Source: Bacillota bacterium
Lineage (GTDB): Bacteria; Bacillota; Clostridia; Lachnospirales; Bianqueaceae
Assembly (NCBI GenBank): GCA_017441925.1
Contig: JAFRUE010000007.1
Location: forward strand, 124,001 to 188,000
Direction: 5' to 3'
DNA length: 64,000 bases
The notes under the pieces were generated by a model. That model ran no database searches. It was given only the letters and a program-made list of their open reading frames with translations, and had not been told where the DNA came from. Below, in pieces: positions 16,031 to 24,572 of the stretch. The number at the start of each line of letters is the position of its first letter. Position 1 is the first letter of the stretch. Both the position numbers and the translations under genes were made by a program.

Positions 16031-17017
16031 ATGGAGACACAGGACAACAATAAAGCAAGGAACCGGGATACGAAGAATCTGTCCGAGCTGCTGGAGTTCG
16101 ACTTTAACGATGTTAAGGAGAATTCTCAGACAGGCGCGCTGCAGGCCGATTCCGGGTCGGATCACAGTCCGGCCGAGGGAGAAGGGGCAAACGGCGCAGG
16201 CAGCTCCGATTCCTATCTGGAGTCTTTCTTTGAGGAAGACGATATGGGACTTGCAGCTTCCTCGGACGCAGGTTCCGGAGCCGGGATGTCGGCTGTTTTT
16301 GAGAGCGTCAAGATCGAAGAGGAGAAGAAGGAAGAGCCTGAGAGAACTAAGACGGCTCCCGCAAAGTCTGCACAGAAGACGGCGGCAAAGCGTCCGGTGT
16401 TCCGTTTTACCAGGACCAAAGGCAAGACCGTGGTCTCCAATGCTTACGATCACGATGTGCCTGAGCAGGGACGGACGATCAAGATCGTCTCGGGAATCCT
16501 GGTCTGGGCTAAGGATATCCTGCTCGCGCTTCTGATCGCGTGGCTGGTTATTACTTTCATCGCACAGAACTGTACTGTGGAAGGCCTGTCCATGCAGCCG
16601 ACGCTGATGAATTCAGACCGTGTGCTGGTCAACAAGTTCATCTACCGGATCTCCGAACCGCAGCGCGGAGACATTGTCGTCTTCAGGTGGCTGAATCCGG
16701 ATACCGACAGTGAGGAATTCCTGATCAAGCGTATTGTCGGATTGCCCGGCGACACGATCGAGCTGCTGAACGGCAACGTCTATGTAAATGAAGCCGTTTA
16801 TGACGAGAGCGCGTATCTCGACGTCAAGACGATCAAAACAGGAGACATGGACGGCGAGGTCGTCGTACCGGAAGGCGCTTACTTCGTGATGGGCGACAAC
16901 CGCGGCAACAGCAAGGACAGCCGGTATAAAGTAGTGGGGATGGTACAGAGATCACAGATCGTCGGCAAGGCCGCGTTCCGAATCTGGCCTCTCAAGGACT
17001 TTAAGTTCATTACGTGA
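16031..17017 (+). CDS. lepB: Signal peptidase I with a long cytoplasmic N-terminal extension
   Basis: Type I signal peptidase, removing signal peptides from exported proteins on the outer face of the membrane. The 328 residues have one membrane anchor at ~155-181 (ILLALLIAWLVITF), the catalytic Ser187 in EGLSMQPTL, the general-base Lys233 in FLIKRIVGLPGD, and the GDNRGNSKDSR box. The first ~150 residues are unusual: a Ser/Gly/Glu-rich, probably disordered cytoplasmic tail with an E-E-E-K-K-E-E-P-E-R charged patch. The usual Firmicutes enzyme has only 10-30 residues there. ATG 16031 follows GGAAAGGG by 6 nt. A promoter is not obvious. Confidence 0.92.
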   Translation: METQDNNKARNRDTKNLSELLEFDFNDVKENSQTGALQADSGSDHSPAEGEGANGAGSSDSYLESFFEEDDMGLAASSDAGSGAGMSAVFESVKIEEEKKEEPERTKTAPAKSAQKTAAKRPVFRFTRTKGKTVVSNAYDHDVPEQGRTIKIVSGILVWAKDILLALLIAWLVITFIAQNCTVEGLSMQPTLMNSDRVLVNKFIYRISEPQRGDIVVFRWLNPDTDSEEFLIKRIVGLPGDTIELLNGNVYVNEAVYDESAYLDVKTIKTGDMDGEVVVPEGAYFVMGDNRGNSKDSRYKVVGMVQRSQIVGKAAFRIWPLKDFKFIT

Positions 17018-17024
17018 GAAACAT

Positions 17025-17055
17025 TCCCCAGGGGGCTTTACCTCTGGGGATTTTC
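17025..17055 (+). terminator. Terminator after lepB
   Basis: TCCCCAGGGG (17025-17034) pairs with CCTCTGGGGA (17041-17050) with one mismatch, followed by TTTTC. Confidence 0.75.
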
Positions 17056-17081
17056 TGATAAACAGCAGAGAATGGATCAAA

Positions 17082-17573
17082 ATGGGTAAAGTAATCATAG
17101 TCTGCGGCAAAATCTGCAGCGGGAAGAGTTTCTATGCAAGGAAAATGCAGGAATCGCTGAACGCGGTTTTCCTCTCGCCTGACGAGGCAACGTATGAACT
17201 GATCCTGAACGAGCAGGGTGAGTTCTATAATGTTTTCTCCGGGAGGCTGAACCGGTATCTGACAAGACTTGCCGGCGAGATTGCAAAAGCCGACGCGGAT
17301 GTCATCTTCGAGAGAGGACTCTGGTCTGCCGCAGAACGCAGGGAGATCCGGGAGTATTTCCGGAAGAACGGTGTGAAGTGCGAGATCCATTACGTATGTG
17401 TTGATGATGAGACCTGGCAGGAGAATATTGCAGAACGGAATCAGAGAATCCTGGCCGGCTGCGGCGGATCCGATTTTTATCTGGATGAAGGGCTGATGGC
17501 CAAACTGATGTCCCGATGGGAAGAACCGGCAGCAGATGAATATGATATTCTCTATAGAGTCAGCAGAGTCTGA
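17082..17573 (+). CDS. P-loop kinase-like ATPase (AAA_33/CPT type)
   Basis: 163 residues opening with KVIIVCGKICSGKSFYARKM, a clean Walker A. DVIFERGLWSAAERREIREYF matches the second conserved strand of chloramphenicol-phosphotransferase/AAA_33-like kinases, and ENIAERNQRIL fits a lid. Such proteins phosphorylate small molecules or nucleic-acid ends, but the substrate here cannot be told. No clear Shine-Dalgarno site precedes it (AATGGATCAAA). It overlaps in context with a second P-loop protein 10 nt downstream and lies in a segment not usually found between lepB and rbgA. Confidence 0.7.
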   Translation: MGKVIIVCGKICSGKSFYARKMQESLNAVFLSPDEATYELILNEQGEFYNVFSGRLNRYLTRLAGEIAKADADVIFERGLWSAAERREIREYFRKNGVKCEIHYVCVDDETWQENIAERNQRILAGCGGSDFYLDEGLMAKLMSRWEEPAADEYDILYRVSRV

Positions 17574-17583
17574 AGGACCGGAG

Positions 17584-18318
17584 ATGGATCTGATGAAATA
17601 CAATACAGAGGAATATGCCGGACGGTTCAGACTGCAGTATGATACGGAATGTCTGAAAAAACAGTTCAGGAATGTGTATTTTATCATCGGGACCGCGTAT
17701 GCCGGGAAATCCACGATGGTACGGATGCTGTCGGAGCATTATGACGGCATCCTGTGTGAGGAGAACTACGGGCTTAAGTATCTGGACGAGTACGGAGTCA
17801 ATTCTGAGGAGCATCCTTGTCTGTGTTATACCGACAATCACAGCATGGTCGAATTCGTGAACCGGACGCCCGATGAGTACTGCGACTGGCTGAGGGGTTC
17901 GGAGATCGAGATTACCCCTATTGAGATCGGTGAACTGCAGAAACTGACGGCAGTGCATCCGGACCAGAAGATTTTCGTGGATACAAGTATTCCGATGGAA
18001 GTATTGAGACTGATCTCCGGTTATAACAACGTTGCTGTTATGCTCAGCGATCAGTCCGTGTCGGTAAACCGGTTCTTTGAGCGGCCGGATTATGAGAAAC
18101 AGATTATTTTCCGTGCAATCAGGCAGTCGGACGATCCTGAGGAAGCCATGGCGAATTATCGGAGAGTTCTCGAGCAGGCCAACAGTCCGGAGAGATACCG
18201 GTATTTTGAGAACAGCGGATTCTATGTCTTTAAACGGGACGATTCGCTGACACTGAAAGAAACGATGGACCGGCTGGCACAGCATTTCGGACAGGAGCAG
18301 CCTGCCGCTTTGGATTAA
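17584..18318 (+). CDS. P-loop NTPase/kinase-like protein
   Basis: 244 residues. A Walker A GTAYAGKSTM lies at ~33-42, after a short N-terminal segment with RNVYFIIG. A DTSIPMEVLRLIS strand and a SVNRFFERPDYEKQ segment follow, typical of small-molecule kinase folds with a lid. No family name is safe. ATG 17584 follows GAAGGA by 6 nt; an in-frame ATG at 17536 would overlap the previous gene by 38 nt and lacks a good site. It is probably coexpressed with the kinase-like gene upstream. Confidence 0.65.
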   Translation: MDLMKYNTEEYAGRFRLQYDTECLKKQFRNVYFIIGTAYAGKSTMVRMLSEHYDGILCEENYGLKYLDEYGVNSEEHPCLCYTDNHSMVEFVNRTPDEYCDWLRGSEIEITPIEIGELQKLTAVHPDQKIFVDTSIPMEVLRLISGYNNVAVMLSDQSVSVNRFFERPDYEKQIIFRAIRQSDDPEEAMANYRRVLEQANSPERYRYFENSGFYVFKRDDSLTLKETMDRLAQHFGQEQPAALD

Positions 18319-18344
18319 AAACAGTCCCGTTTCAGGTGGTTATG

Positions 18345-18956
18345 ATGAATGAAATCAAAACAGTGAAATCAACAGACGAATTAAAACGATTGTTTGATTT
18401 TTTATCTATTACTTTTTATGAAGACGCGGCAGAATATGGGGAACACTATTTTGCAATGTCTGAACGATATGAAGAAATGAAAAAACAGTTTGAAGCTGAT
18501 AAAGACTTCTTAATGTACATAGAGAGTAATGATAAAATCGTGGCCGGAATAACCGGTAAAAATATGACTGATGACAGAATAACCATAGGAGTTCTGGCTG
18601 TTGATAAATTTTATAGAAGAAAAGGCCTTGCAAAACAACTGGTTTTAGAATTTGAAAATAGATGCAGGATCAGGAATATAAAACACATCAGCTTAGGGGC
18701 AAGGTTCAGAGCCTGCCGGTTTTATCAAAGCTTAGATTATCGCTTTTCGTTAATGATTCAGGTATATGATTTTGCCAATATAGATGATATAAGAAATAAT
18801 AAATATGATTTTATAGAAAAGGCTTCTTATCAAGGAGATGCTTACGGTTTTATAATTTATAAAGTACCGGATATAAATGAAGAATATATCGGTTATTTCG
18901 AAAAGAATGTTAAGACAGCTCAAGTACAGTATATATTTGATAAATATATAGAATAA
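18345..18956 (+). CDS. GNAT family N-acetyltransferase, AT-rich
   Basis: 203 residues with a GNAT core: MYIESNDKIVAGITGKNM, then DDRITIGVLAVDKFYRRKGL and LAKQLVLEFENRCR (acetyl-CoA binding R-R-K-G-L type, ~80-105), and FRACRFYQSLDY before a divergent C-terminal third. Base composition is strikingly AT-rich (runs such as GATATAAGAAATAATAAA) against the neighbours, a clear sign of transfer. AGGTGG precedes the tandem ATGs at 18342/18345. The substrate is unknown. Confidence 0.8.
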   Translation: MNEIKTVKSTDELKRLFDFLSITFYEDAAEYGEHYFAMSERYEEMKKQFEADKDFLMYIESNDKIVAGITGKNMTDDRITIGVLAVDKFYRRKGLAKQLVLEFENRCRIRNIKHISLGARFRACRFYQSLDYRFSLMIQVYDFANIDDIRNNKYDFIEKASYQGDAYGFIIYKVPDINEEYIGYFEKNVKTAQVQYIFDKYIE

Positions 18957-19000
18957 AGATAAATAAGCATCAAAAACAGCGCAGTATTTTGTATCTGGTA

Positions 19001-19009
19001 TGGTATAAT
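19001..19009 (+). promoter_or_regulatory. Extended -10 promoter before rbgA
   Basis: TGGTATAAT (TG at 19001-19002, TATAAT 19004-19009) without a recognisable -35 at 16-18 nt. AAGGTG precedes ATG 19042. Confidence 0.6.
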
Positions 19010-19041
19010 TATAATGATCTTCTGATAAGGTGTTGATCCAA

Positions 19042-19968
19042 ATGAATGAGAACAAAACGAATATCAACTGGTTCCCGGGACATATGGCGAAGACCGAGCG
19101 GCAGATGCAGAAAAGCATTTCGCTGGTGGATCTTGTGATCGAAGTCGTCGATGCCAGGATCCCTGTAAGCAGCAAGAATCCGTATCTGGACAAGCTCTGG
19201 AGCCGCAGACCACGCATTATCGCGCTCAATAAGGCGGATCTCGCGGATCCGGAAGAAACTGCCCGCTTCCGCAAATGGTATGAAGCGCAGGGCTTCGGCA
19301 CGATCGCGATCGATTCGCTTCACGGGAAAGGCATGCGGGATATCCAGCCCCTTGCGCAGAAGCTTTGCGCGGATAAGCTGCAGCGGGAGAAAGAGCGCGG
19401 CCGGGAGGGCCGGAGGCTCCGTCTGATGATCACCGGCATTCCGAACGTCGGCAAATCAACGCTGATCAACCGTCTGACCGGGCGCAGCGAGGCTGCCAAG
19501 ACCGGCAACAAGCCGGGCGTTACGAAGCATGAGCAGTGGATCCGTATCGGATCCGATATGGAGCTTCTGGACACACCGGGGATCCTCTGGCCTAAATTTG
19601 AAGATCAGGAGACCGGATACAGGATCGCGTGCATCGGATCGATTTCCGAGGACGTTGTGGATTCCTATACGGTGTCTCTTAAGCTGCTGGATTTCATCCG
19701 GCCCAAATACAGTAAAGAACTCGCGGCAAGGTACCGTTTTACGGATGATGAGCTGGAGCTGACGGCGGAGGAGCTGCTGCCGGTCCTGGCTAAACACCGC
19801 GGATTTGTACTGGGCGGAGGACGGCCGGATCTGGAGCGCGCGGCGAATACGCTGCTGGACGATTACCGCAGCGGCCGGATCGGCCGGATCACATTGGAAC
19901 AGTGTCCGGAGATCCTGCCGGAAGAGGCAGCCGGGACGTCTGCGGACAAGACTGAAGAGGAGAAATAA
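19042..19968 (+). CDS. rbgA: Ribosome biogenesis GTPase RbgA (YlqF)
   Basis: Circularly permuted GTPase required for late 50S assembly. The 308 residues begin with INWFPGHMAKTERQM. G4 (ALNKADL) comes before G1 (GIPNVGKSTLINRL) and G3 (LLDTPGILWPKF), the diagnostic permuted order. A C-terminal helical domain runs from ~215. ATG 19042 lies 10 nt after AAGGTG; TTG 19033 is too close to that site. It lies 3 nt before rnhB. Confidence 0.95.
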   Translation: MNENKTNINWFPGHMAKTERQMQKSISLVDLVIEVVDARIPVSSKNPYLDKLWSRRPRIIALNKADLADPEETARFRKWYEAQGFGTIAIDSLHGKGMRDIQPLAQKLCADKLQREKERGREGRRLRLMITGIPNVGKSTLINRLTGRSEAAKTGNKPGVTKHEQWIRIGSDMELLDTPGILWPKFEDQETGYRIACIGSISEDVVDSYTVSLKLLDFIRPKYSKELAARYRFTDDELELTAEELLPVLAKHRGFVLGGGRPDLERAANTLLDDYRSGRIGRITLEQCPEILPEEAAGTSADKTEEEK

Positions 19969-19971
19969 GCC

Positions 19972-20622
19972 ATGCCGAGAAGAACAGCGGAGCAATGGAT
20001 CACGCATTATCACGAGATGTCCGAGGCTGAGAACCGTCTGCGCGGGCAGGGCTATACACTGATCTGCGGTGTCGATGAAGTCGGCCGTGGACCGCTTGCC
20101 GGTCCCGTAATGGCCGGTGCTGTGATCCTGCCGCCGGATACGGAGCTTGTGATCCCCGGAGTCGACGATTCCAAGAAGGTCAGCCCTAAGAAACGCGCGG
20201 AGCTTTACGGGATCATTCAGGAGAAAGCCATTGCCTGGGCAGTCGGAGCGGCAGATGTGGAGACGATCGACAGGATCAATATCCTGCAGGCGACCATGCT
20301 CGCGATGCGGCGGGCGATAGAGCAGCTGGATCCGCAGCCGGACGCGCTTCTTGTCGACGCGCTTACACTGCACGATATCAGCATCCCGCAGCAGCCGATC
20401 GTGCACGGCGACGCAAGATCCGTATCGATCGCTGCCGCCAGTATTCTGGCAAAGGTCACCAGAGATACGCTGATGGAAGAACTGGATGAGCTCTATCCGC
20501 AGTACGGTTTCCGCGACAATAAAGGGTACGGCACGGCAGCGCACATCGCGGCGATCCGGGAGTACGGTCCGTGCCCGATCCACAGAAAGAGTTTTATCGG
20601 ACATTTTGTGGAGGAAGGTTGA
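19972..20622 (+). CDS. rnhB: Ribonuclease HII
   Basis: Removes ribonucleotides from DNA and RNA in RNA-DNA hybrids. In the 216 residues the catalytic acids are visible in CGVDEVGRGPLAGPV (Asp-Glu near 33-34), ALLVDALT and the C-terminal YGTAAHIAAI block. It follows rbgA by 3 nt and overlaps the TTG start of the yraN homologue by TTGA. Confidence 0.95.
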   Translation: MPRRTAEQWITHYHEMSEAENRLRGQGYTLICGVDEVGRGPLAGPVMAGAVILPPDTELVIPGVDDSKKVSPKKRAELYGIIQEKAIAWAVGAADVETIDRINILQATMLAMRRAIEQLDPQPDALLVDALTLHDISIPQQPIVHGDARSVSIAAASILAKVTRDTLMEELDELYPQYGFRDNKGYGTAAHIAAIREYGPCPIHRKSFIGHFVEEG

Positions 20623-20987
20623 AGAAGAACAACAGACAGACGGGGACGCGGATGGAGCAGACTGCCGCGCGATGGCTGGAGAGTCAGGGTGCACAGATCC
20701 TGGAGCAGCAGTACCGTTCGCGCCACGGCGAGATCGATCTGATCTATCAGGAAGACGGGCAGCTGGTCTTCGGCGAAGTGAAGTTCCGAACGACGGAACG
20801 GTACGGGTCGCCTGCGGATGCAGTGGATCTCCGGAAACGGCAGAGGCTCGTCTATACCGCGGAGACATATATTCTGCAGCATGGCCTGCAGAATGTGCCG
20901 GTGCGTTTTGATGTGATCGAGATGACAGAGCAGAACGGACAGCTGTATATCCGCGTACTGCGCGACGCGTTCCGGCCAGGTGAATGA
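20619..20987 (+). CDS. UPF0102 (YraN family) endonuclease-like protein
   Basis: 122 residues. RQTGTRMEQTAARWLESQG, RHGEIDLIYQEDGQLVFGEVKFR and VRFDVIEM match the YraN family, whose core E-x-D-L and E-V-K resemble Holliday-junction-resolvase/restriction-endonuclease folds. Biological function is unknown. The TTG start at 20619 shares TTGA with the rnhB stop; starting at ATG 20652 would cut the conserved N-terminal RQxG segment, so TTG is preferred. Confidence 0.85.
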   Translation: MKKNNRQTGTRMEQTAARWLESQGAQILEQQYRSRHGEIDLIYQEDGQLVFGEVKFRTTERYGSPADAVDLRKRQRLVYTAETYILQHGLQNVPVRFDVIEMTEQNGQLYIRVLRDAFRPGE

Positions 20988-21022
20988 CCGGAGCAGAATA
21001 GACCGTAAAGGAGGAACCGCAG

Positions 21023-21862
21023 ATGACAGAACTGACGAGTAGGACATGGACTGTCCATGAACAGGACGGGACACTGTATTTTACGGTGCCTTCTTTTGAG
21101 AAGACGGGACTTGTGCGGCACGGATTCTCGTCAAGGCTCGGCGGGTTCAGCAAAGAGCCTTATGGACTGAATTTCGGTATTACAGGCGGTGACGATCCCG
21201 AGACGCTGCTTTGCAATTACCGTAAGATGGCCGGGATCCTCGGATGCGAAGCGGAAGATATGGTCGTATCCGCACAGGTGCATGGGACGGAAGTCCTGCG
21301 TGTCGGCCGTGAGGACCGCGGCAAGGGTGTGACAAGACCGCGGGAGATCACAGGAATCGACGGCCTGATCACGAATGAGCCGGACGTCTGTCTGGTCACG
21401 ATCCATGCTGACTGTGTACCTGTATATCTGCTGGATCCGGTGAAAAAGGCAATCGGCCTTGCACATGCGGGATGGCGCGGTACTGCCGCCCAGATCGCGG
21501 CCTTGACGGTACGGCGTATGCAGGAGGAATTCGGGACGGAACCGGCGGACCTGATCGCAGCAATCGGACCTTCTATCGGACCGGACTGTTTTGAGTGCGG
21601 AGAGGAACTGATCCCGGAATTCGAGAAGACTTTCGGGGCGGAAGCGGAGCGGTTTTTCCGCAAGGCTGAGACTCCGGGCAAATACTACGGCGACTTGTGG
21701 GAAGCCAATCGTGCAGCGCTGTCCGGATGCGGAGTCCGGCCTGAACGGGTCACGGTGACGGATCTCTGCACAGCCTGCCGCCCTGACGTTTTTCACTCCT
21801 ACAGGAAGACGAAAACGCCTGGCAGGATGGCAGCTTTTCTGGAACTTAAGGGAGCGGAATGA
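21023..21862 (+). CDS. pgeF: Peptidoglycan editing factor PgeF (YlmD, DUF152)
   Basis: A copper/zinc-type 'laccase domain' hydrolase acting on misincorporated peptidoglycan precursors in E. coli. In the 279 residues the metal-site segments are QVHGTEVL, HADCVPVYLLDP and GLAHAGWRGTAAQI, with a late CTACRPDVFHSYR. ATG 21023 follows AAAGGAGGAACCGCAG. Its stop overlaps the next ATG as ATGA, so it is translationally coupled to the DUF512 gene. Confidence 0.9.
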   Translation: MTELTSRTWTVHEQDGTLYFTVPSFEKTGLVRHGFSSRLGGFSKEPYGLNFGITGGDDPETLLCNYRKMAGILGCEAEDMVVSAQVHGTEVLRVGREDRGKGVTRPREITGIDGLITNEPDVCLVTIHADCVPVYLLDPVKKAIGLAHAGWRGTAAQIAALTVRRMQEEFGTEPADLIAAIGPSIGPDCFECGEELIPEFEKTFGAEAERFFRKAETPGKYYGDLWEANRAALSGCGVRPERVTVTDLCTACRPDVFHSYRKTKTPGRMAAFLELKGAE

Positions 21863-23187
21863 TGATGAAACATCTGGTTAAAGGAATCGTTCCCGGGAGC
21901 ATCGCGGAAGAACTGGGGATCGAGCCGGGAGACAGACTGACCGCTGTGGACGGACAGGAGATCGAGGACGTACTGGATTATGATTTCTATACGAATTCCG
22001 AGAAGATCCTGCTAGACATGGAGACAGCAGACGGAGAGCCGTACCAGGCTGAGATCGAGAAAAACGAGAACGAAGATATCGGACTGATCTTTGAAGACTC
22101 TTTTATGGGAGCGTATAAGCGCTGCAGCAACGCGTGCATTTTCTGCTTTATCGACCAGCTCCCGAAGGGAATGCGTCCCACGTTGTATTTTAAGGACGAT
22201 GATTCGAGGCTGTCTTTCCTGAACGGAAACTACATCACAATGACGAATATGAAAGATAAAGACATCGACAGGATCGTCCGCTTTCATATGTCGCCGATGA
22301 ATGTCTCAGTCCATACAACGGATCCGGAGCTTCGTGTCAGAATGCTCAAGAATCCGCGCGCGGCACTGATCATGGACCAGATGCGTGTCTTCTACAACGC
22401 GAGGATTGTCATGAACGGTCAGATCGTGCTGTGCCGCGGGATCAACGACGGGGCTGCGCTCGAGCGTACATTGACGGATCTGATGGAATTCGTTCCGATG
22501 ATGCAGAGTCTGTCCATTGTTCCGGTCGGACTGACAAAATACCGGGAAGGGCTGTATCCGCTGGAGCCGTTTACCAAAGAAGACGCGAGAGCGCTGATCC
22601 GTCAGATCGAACCATGGCGGGAGAAATGCTATGAGAAGTGCGGACTGCATTTTGTCCATCTGGCGGATGAATTCTATATTCTGGCGGAAGAGCCGATCCC
22701 GCCGGAAGAAGCCTATGACGGCTATCTGCAGATCGAGAACGGTGTCGGCATGATGCGGCTTTTCATGGATGAGGCGGAAGAGGCTATTGCCGCGATTCCG
22801 GCCGACGCGAAGGGACAGGGAACCGTCAGCATTGTTACGGCACAGTGCGCTTATCCTTTTATACAGGATATCGTAGACCGGATCCAGGCAAAAGTGCCCG
22901 GAGGGAAAGTGCAGGTCTTCTGTATCCGGAATGATTTCTTCGGAGAGCATATCACGGTGACTGGCCTGTTGACCGGCAGGGATATTCTGAATCAGCTGCG
23001 GGGCAGGGATCTCGGCGATCTTGTCCTTCTGCCGGGCAATCTCCTGCGGGCGGACGCGCCGATCCTGCTTGACGATGTGACCGTGGACGATCTGAAAGAG
23101 GCTTTACAGACAGAGATAGATAGTGTACAATCATCTGGAAGGGATTTTGTTCACCAGATAGTGACTTGCTTAATGAAGGAGCGTTAA
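21859..23187 (+). CDS. DUF512 iron-sulfur protein with a PDZ-like domain
   Basis: 442 residues of the DUF512/TIGR03279 family, conserved in Clostridia and cyanobacteria. A PDZ-like N-terminus (GIVPGSIAEELGIEPGDRLT) precedes a radical-SAM-like cysteine cluster RCSNACIFCFIDQLPKGMRP (C-x3-C-x2-C) at ~93-112. The C-terminal DUF512 region contains VTGLLTGRDILNQL. Its reaction is not established. Tandem ATG 21859/21862/21865 follow AAGGGAG; the exact start is uncertain by two codons. It lies 4 nt before der, the usual neighbour. Confidence 0.88.
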   Translation: MMMKHLVKGIVPGSIAEELGIEPGDRLTAVDGQEIEDVLDYDFYTNSEKILLDMETADGEPYQAEIEKNENEDIGLIFEDSFMGAYKRCSNACIFCFIDQLPKGMRPTLYFKDDDSRLSFLNGNYITMTNMKDKDIDRIVRFHMSPMNVSVHTTDPELRVRMLKNPRAALIMDQMRVFYNARIVMNGQIVLCRGINDGAALERTLTDLMEFVPMMQSLSIVPVGLTKYREGLYPLEPFTKEDARALIRQIEPWREKCYEKCGLHFVHLADEFYILAEEPIPPEEAYDGYLQIENGVGMMRLFMDEAEEAIAAIPADAKGQGTVSIVTAQCAYPFIQDIVDRIQAKVPGGKVQVFCIRNDFFGEHITVTGLLTGRDILNQLRGRDLGDLVLLPGNLLRADAPILLDDVTVDDLKEALQTEIDSVQSSGRDFVHQIVTCLMKER

Positions 23188-23191
23188 TCAT

Positions 23192-24520
23192 ATGAAACCG
23201 ATCGTTGCAGTCGTGGGCCGTCCGAATGTCGGGAAGTCCACGCTGTTCAATAAACTTGCCGGACGTCGGGTCAGTATCGTCAAGGATACGCCGGGCGTAA
23301 CAAGAGACCGCATCTACGCGGATGCGTCCTGGCTGGACAAGGATTATCTTGTCGTCGATACCGGCGGTATAGAACCGGATACGAGCGATATCCTGCTGCA
23401 GTCCATGCGGTCGCAGGCACAGCTTGCGATCGACACCGCGGACGTGATCATTTTTGTAACGGATGCTAAGTCCGGCATGACCGACGCGGACGTCGAGGTC
23501 GCCAATATGCTCCGCAAGAGCCATAAACCGGTCGTTGTCGCGGTCAACAAGCTTGACAACATGCTCGATATCACGGCAATGTACGAGTTCTACAGCCTTG
23601 GGCTCGGCGATCCGATGCCGATCTCGGCCGAACAGGGTCAGGGAATCGGCGATCTGCTCGATGAGGTCGTTAAGTATTTCCCGGAAAAAGCAGAAGGCGA
23701 GGAGGAGTCGGAGCTTCTGAAGCTTGCTGTGATCGGCAAGCCGAACGTCGGCAAATCTTCTCTGATCAATAAGCTGCTTGGAGAGGACCGTGTGATCGTC
23801 AGCGATATCGCGGGTACCACGCGCGATTCGATCGACGCGGTGGTCACGAACCGCGGCCGCCAGTATCTTTTTATCGATACGGCTGGAATCCGCAGACAGA
23901 GCCGTGTCAACGAGGATATCGAGAGGGTTTCCGTGATCCGTGCCGTCGCAAGCGTGGAGCGGTGCGACATTGCGATCGTCATGATCGACGCGGAGACCGG
24001 TGTGACCGAGCAGGACGCCAAGATCGCGGGACTTGCGCACGAGAAGGGCAAGGGCCTTGTGCTTGCGGTCAATAAGTGGGACGCGATCGAGAAAGACGAC
24101 AAGACGATCTATAAATTCAGCCGGCAGCTGGACGAGACGCTCAGTTTCATCCCGTATGCCGAAAAGGTCTTTATTTCGGCCAAAACAGGCCTGCGGATCG
24201 ACAAGCTCTTTGACAGCATTCAGCAGACTGAGGAAAGCCAGAACAAACGGGTGCCGACCGGTGTCCTGAACGATGTCCTGTACGAAGCGATGTCGCTGAA
24301 CCAGCCGCCGTCAGACAAAGGCCGCAGACTTAAGATCTATTATATGACGCAGATCGGCGTGAAGCCGCCGACATTCGTGATTTTTGTCAATGACAAGAAA
24401 CTGATGCACTATTCTTATACCCGCTATATCGAGAATCAGATCCGGGAGAATTTCGGGTTCAGCGGAACTCCGCTGCAGTTCATCATCCGAGAGCGGGGCG
24501 TGCTGGAGGAGAGATTCTGA
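23192..24520 (+). CDS. der: Ribosome-associated GTPase Der (EngA)
   Basis: Double-GTPase needed for 50S biogenesis. The 442 residues have two consecutive G domains: G1 GRPNVGKSTLFNKL (~9-22) with DTGG and NKLD, and G1 GKPNVGKSSLINKL (~185) with DTAG and NKWD. A C-terminal KH-like domain (VKPPTFVIFVNDKKLMHYSY) follows. Length and layout are normal. Confidence 0.96.
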   Translation: MKPIVAVVGRPNVGKSTLFNKLAGRRVSIVKDTPGVTRDRIYADASWLDKDYLVVDTGGIEPDTSDILLQSMRSQAQLAIDTADVIIFVTDAKSGMTDADVEVANMLRKSHKPVVVAVNKLDNMLDITAMYEFYSLGLGDPMPISAEQGQGIGDLLDEVVKYFPEKAEGEEESELLKLAVIGKPNVGKSSLINKLLGEDRVIVSDIAGTTRDSIDAVVTNRGRQYLFIDTAGIRRQSRVNEDIERVSVIRAVASVERCDIAIVMIDAETGVTEQDAKIAGLAHEKGKGLVLAVNKWDAIEKDDKTIYKFSRQLDETLSFIPYAEKVFISAKTGLRIDKLFDSIQQTEESQNKRVPTGVLNDVLYEAMSLNQPPSDKGRRLKIYYMTQIGVKPPTFVIFVNDKKLMHYSYTRYIENQIRENFGFSGTPLQFIIRERGVLEERF

Positions 24521-24572
24521 CGGCAGGAATACGCATGTTCTATATGCGGTGTTTTGCAAGGAGAGATACAAA

